58,828 nucleotides of DNA from Bdellovibrionales bacterium. Its GTDB lineage: Bacteria; Bdellovibrionota; UBA1018; JADZFF01. Shown here one piece after another: positions 55,497 to 58,828 of the stretch. The notes below the pieces were generated by a model. It searched no databases and had not been told where the DNA came from. It saw nothing but the letters and a program-made list of their open reading frames with translations. The DNA lies in NCBI GenBank assembly GCA_020850015.1, contig JADZFF010000029.1:1-58828 (forward strand). The letters run 5' to 3'. The translations under genes and the position numbers were made by a program. Position 1 is the first letter of the stretch, and each line of letters opens with the position of its first letter.

Positions 55497-56039
55497 AGGC
55501 GGTCTACCATCGAGAGGCCACTGATAAGCAACCGAGGACGGATGTGAAGTGGATTATGAAAATACGGAGGGCCGTCGCACGCATTGCCCTGGCTGCAACC
55601 GCTGTTGCGGCAGTGCTCGCTGCTTCGCTGTGGTACCTCGATGAACGGGATGCGAAACGCGCTCACGCGGAGGCGAGGCTCTACCTCTAGGAAACTTTAG
55701 GCGGCTCTCTAGTCTCTTTCCGGAAAGCACCTCATGAAGAGGTTAGGCGCTCATAAGGACCTGGAGATTCATGAGGCGGTCTTGAGCGTCCGGTCACCCT
55801 CGCTGAAGGTGTCCACCTTTGACTGGGGGCCGCTCCAGATGTCCGACTCCACCGCTGAGCTGGAGAACAGGCTAAGTCGCTTGGGCCTTTCCTTCTACAA
55901 ACCACGAGGAAAGGACTGTGAGATCTGGGTCAAGTAACGGAACTCATCAACAAAGCTTCTCCGGTCTCCCTTCCCTGAAATCCGCCGCACTTAGAGTCTA
56001 CCTTATGCCCTCAAACGCAATCACCCACAAAGGCCCCCC

Positions 56040-56672
56040 ATGCACTCCTCCAGCCGCCGTAAGACCGCACAGCTCTCGCTCTTCCGAGGCTCACTTGCGC
56101 GCGCGACGGCGCTGAAGCCGGTGCATGGAGGCGAGGAGTCGCTGGGCCGCCGAAAGGCGCGTAGGCCGCTCGATCCGCGGCGCCCTGTCCACGTCACCCT
56201 GCGCTCCGAACGGGCCCGAGGACGCTTCTCGCTTCTTGCACCCCGCGTGCGATTCACGGTGAAGAAGCTGGTGCTCCGCGCGGCTGAGCGACACCGGGTG
56301 CATGTGCTTCGCTTCGTGAACGTGGGCAACCACATGCATGTGCTCGTGAAAGCGCCCACGCGAGAGGCCTTCCAGAACTTCCTGCGGCAGGCCGCAGGAC
56401 ACGTCGCTCAGGCGGTGACGGGCGCGCGAAAAGGGGCGCCGTGCGCGGGTCGGCATTCGGAGGCTTCCGCTCCTCGCCGCTTCTGGGACGCGTTGGCCTA
56501 TTCACGCGTCGTGAAGACGCCGCACGAGGAGCTGGGCCTGCAAAGGTACTTTCTGAAGAACCTTGCTGAAGCGTTGGGCCTGGCGAACCCGCGCACTCAG
56601 TTCCGCGGTGAATACGTGGAACTTGCGATTCCGCGGGGTGCTGGGCCGCCACTCGAAGAGGTTTGGGTTTAG
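56040..56672 (+). mobile_element. REP-associated/IS200-like tyrosine (Y1, HUH) transposase gene
   Basis: HVTLRSERAR..., VNVGNHMHVLVKAPTREAFQNFLR, RFWDALAYSRVVKTPHEELGLQRYFLKN. Confidence 0.75.
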
Positions 56673-56802
56673 GGTTCGTTCGGGGGATGGCCGCGATTGC
56701 ACAAGTCGCCCAAGTCAGACGCCGCCCGGAATTCACGCGACGCAACTCGAAGCGCCTGTCACCACCGAATCTCGTGCGACTCTGCCCGCGCGCCTCTAGC
56801 GC

Positions 56803-56847
56803 CCAAAAACGAAAACGGGCCGCCCGGCTTTCACCGAGTCGGCCCGT
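56803..56847 (-). terminator. Rho-independent terminator of 56925-57812 gene
   Basis: 8-bp stem ACGGGCCG/CGGCCCGT followed on minus strand by ttttcgttttt. Confidence 0.75.
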
Positions 56848-56924
56848 CGTCCATCGACGAAGGCCCCGTGACATCGCCGCTTGCGCGGCACAGCCTCAGA
56901 GGCCCCCTCTCTCAAATCAAGGAA

Positions 56925-57812
56925 TCAGAAGCGGTACTTCACGCCGAGCATGAACTGGAACTCGCTGTCGAAAGACGGAGCCAGCCCGCTGCCCGAGCGA
57001 TCGTTCACGCTGTACAGGTTGTACGCCGCGCGGCCGAAGGCGCTGAGGTTCTCGGTGATGCGGCCGAGGATCTCTAGGTAGGTGCTCGAACTCACGCGCA
57101 CGTCGTTCCACCGGGTGGCGTAGTCGTCGCGGCAGCTCGTGTAGTAGCCGCCGTAGCCGTCGGAGTAGGTGTCGCAGCTCACGCCCACGTACACGCTTTC
57201 GGGGCTGCCCAGCGTTCCGCCGAGCTTCTCGCCGAGGGTGATGCGCACGCGGTCGAAGAGCTCCACGCCCACTTCGCCTTCGAGGCCGAAGCCGTAGCCG
57301 AAGAGGTCCTGGCCGTCGGAGACGCGTTTCGTGTACGAGAGCGACAGCACGTCAAGCGCGCCGCGCAGGAACACCTTCACGTCTTCCGAAACTTCGGTGG
57401 TGAAGGCGCCGCGCAGGGCAAGCAGGGTGAAACGAGCGCTCAGGTCGTTGTTCACGGCCAGGTTGCGCTGGATATCGAGGCCCAGGATGCTGGCGCGCAC
57501 GAAGTTGTCCTGATTGCCGGCCTGCCAGCCGAGCGCTTCGAACTCCATGTCCAGATAGGTCAGGCCTTCGGAACCGATCGCGGCGTCGCCACCCAGGCGC
57601 ACGATCACGTACGCGGTGTTGGGGCCGGTGGCCGTTGCGGCCATGGCCTCCACGGAGACAAGCGCTTCCACGACGCCGTCGTTGCCCAGGAACGCGGTTC
57701 CGGCGCCGACTTCGATCATGGAGGGTTCATCGATCAGAAAGTTCGCTTGGGCGGGGGCCGCCACAAGAGCAGCCAGGGCGAACGCGGAACACAGGGCAAG
57801 ACGAATGGACAT
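56925..57812 (-). CDS. Outer-membrane beta-barrel-like secreted protein
   Basis: Signal peptide MSIRLALCSAFALAALVAAPAQA; C-terminal FQFMLGVKYRF. Confidence 0.75.
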   Translation of the reverse strand: MSIRLALCSAFALAALVAAPAQANFLIDEPSMIEVGAGTAFLGNDGVVEALVSVEAMAATATGPNTAYVIVRLGGDAAIGSEGLTYLDMEFEALGWQAGNQDNFVRASILGLDIQRNLAVNNDLSARFTLLALRGAFTTEVSEDVKVFLRGALDVLSLSYTKRVSDGQDLFGYGFGLEGEVGVELFDRVRITLGEKLGGTLGSPESVYVGVSCDTYSDGYGGYYTSCRDDYATRWNDVRVSSSTYLEILGRITENLSAFGRAAYNLYSVNDRSGSGLAPSFDSEFQFMLGVKYRF

Positions 57813-57860
57813 GACGGTTACTCCTTCACCACGGGTGAGTTTGACGCAGTGTGTAACCAT

Positions 57861-57879
57861 GTTGACACTAAGTGTCAAC
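57861..57879 (-). promoter_or_regulatory. Perfect 9-1-9 palindrome overlapping a TTGACA -35-like element
   Basis: GTTGACACT-A-AGTGTCAAC, upstream of 56925-57812 gene. Confidence 0.6.
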
Positions 57880-57896
57880 TATAAAGGCGCCGAGCT

Positions 57897-58352
57897 TCAG
57901 ATCCGGCCCTCGTCCTCTCTTAAGGGAAGAACCTCGAATCGGGATTTCACGTGCTCCGGGATGGGCCGCGGTTTGCCCGAGCGGTCCACGCAGGCCAGGA
58001 CAGTCCAGGCCGTGGCCAGGAGCTCGGGCTCACCTCCCTCTTCCGGAGTGCGTTCGATGGAATAGCAAAACTTCAACCGGGCTTGTCTCATGGCGGTGAC
58101 CCGGGTCCGTACCGCGAGCCGATCGTCGAATCGGGCGGGCTTCCGGTATCGCACGTACATGTCGCGCACCATGAAGAGGATGCCGTCCTCCTCGAGCTTC
58201 TTATACTTGTAGCCCGCAGCTTCCATGTAACCCGTGCGGGCCAGGTCGAACCAAACCAGGTATTGCCCGTGGTAGGCCACGGCCATCTGATCCGTTTCGG
58301 AATAGCGGACGCGGATCGGCTCGATGTGTTCCCTCAGCGGTGCGCTTTGCAT
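57897..58352 (-). CDS. YbgC/4HBT-family acyl-CoA thioesterase
   Basis: IRVRYSETDQMAVAYHGQYLVWFDLARTGYM. Confidence 0.93.
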   Translation of the reverse strand: MQSAPLREHIEPIRVRYSETDQMAVAYHGQYLVWFDLARTGYMEAAGYKYKKLEEDGILFMVRDMYVRYRKPARFDDRLAVRTRVTAMRQARLKFCYSIERTPEEGGEPELLATAWTVLACVDRSGKPRPIPEHVKSRFEVLPLREDEGRI

Positions 58353-58635
58353 GGCCGCACCGTACTTCGCCCGGCGCGTTTTGTCCCCACGGAGCCACTC
58401 CGCCCCTTCCCGAAATCACGGACTTTTTCCGGCTTCGACGCAAAACAGGCCCCCCTGCGAAGTCAAAATTCTCCAGTCCGATTGAACTACTTAATGCGCT
58501 GCGCTAATGGCACCCCAGAACCTGGGGAGCTTCGCTGATACGTGGCATGGATCCCGCACAAGCGGAGTCCGGTTTCCCGACGCCTGTGCGTGGGACCTTT
58601 TTTTAACACTCTCGAGACATCGAGAAGGAGTGGTC

Positions 58636-58828
58636 ATGATCGTCGTACGGAACAATCGCAAGTCTCTCGTAGCGCTGTTGGCATTCACGCTAGCAGCATC
58701 CCCCCTGGCAGCCCGAGCAGACGGCCCGTTGCCCTCCAACCCCCAGGAATACGATGTTCCCGCGGCCGAGCAATACCTCGCCGCCTCCGAGCGCGCCCTT
58801 GAGCAGTTCGTCAACCGACTGGAGCAGC
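58636..58828 (+). CDS. Hypothetical secreted protein (3' truncated by window edge)
   Basis: MIVVRNNRKSLVALLAFTLAASPLAARADGPLPSNPQEYDVPAAEQYLAASERALEQFVNRLEQ...; AAGGAG upstream. Confidence 0.6.
   Translation, partial: MIVVRNNRKSLVALLAFTLAASPLAARADGPLPSNPQEYDVPAAEQYLAASERALEQFVNRLEQ

Noticed and set aside
55548-55937. Two short ORFs (MKIRRAVARIALAATAVAAVLAASLWYL... and MKRLGAHKDLEIHEAV...) after uvrC
   Set aside because: Different frames, no convincing signals; could be one frameshifted gene but not supportable by eye.
58513-58527. CCCCAG-AAC-CTGGGG hairpin near window end
   Set aside because: Short stem with no T-run or conserved context visible; insufficient to call a terminator or riboswitch.

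Overview
High-GC bacterial chromosome segment, roughly 60 CDS, no rRNA/tRNA/CRISPR recognised. Core blocks: (i) putrescine/GABA-like catabolic genes (Fe-ADH, C26 amidase, ALDH); (ii) a pantothenate/CoA cluster (panD <-> KARI-like, panB, coaX, coaBC, panC); (iii) recJ-secF-secD-yajC-tgt-...-queA; (iv) an ABC-2 exporter; (v) a divergent ECF sigma operon with charged secreted proteins; (vi) slipin/NfeD/UDG4; (vii) an Fbp-type ABC importer plus a nucleoside phosphorylase; (viii) uvrC. The most striking unexplained signal is the ~520-bp AT-richer intergenic region 10530-11053. It carries a consensus sigma-54 promoter (TGGCACG-N4-TTGCT, 10738-10753), a perfect 12-bp palindrome ~75 bp upstream, and downstream a perfect 10-bp long-range helix and a ~25-bp imperfect helix but no convincing ORF: a candidate sigma-54-dependent structured ncRNA. 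Other notable points: a KARI-family enzyme where a ketopantoate reductase is expected; a CsgG/FlgT-like protein fused to a subtilase domain lacking the catalytic Ser; a sigma-region-4/zinc-anti-sigma/TM single-chain protein; an acyl-CoA-synthetase homologue lacking key catalytic Lys motifs; a UvrC lacking its C-terminal HhH region and carrying a palindromic in-frame insertion; histone-H1-like tails on two catabolic enzymes; a second sigma-54 promoter; and several sub-60-aa ORFs missing from the ORF track. All family assignments are by eye from translated motifs; no searches were run.
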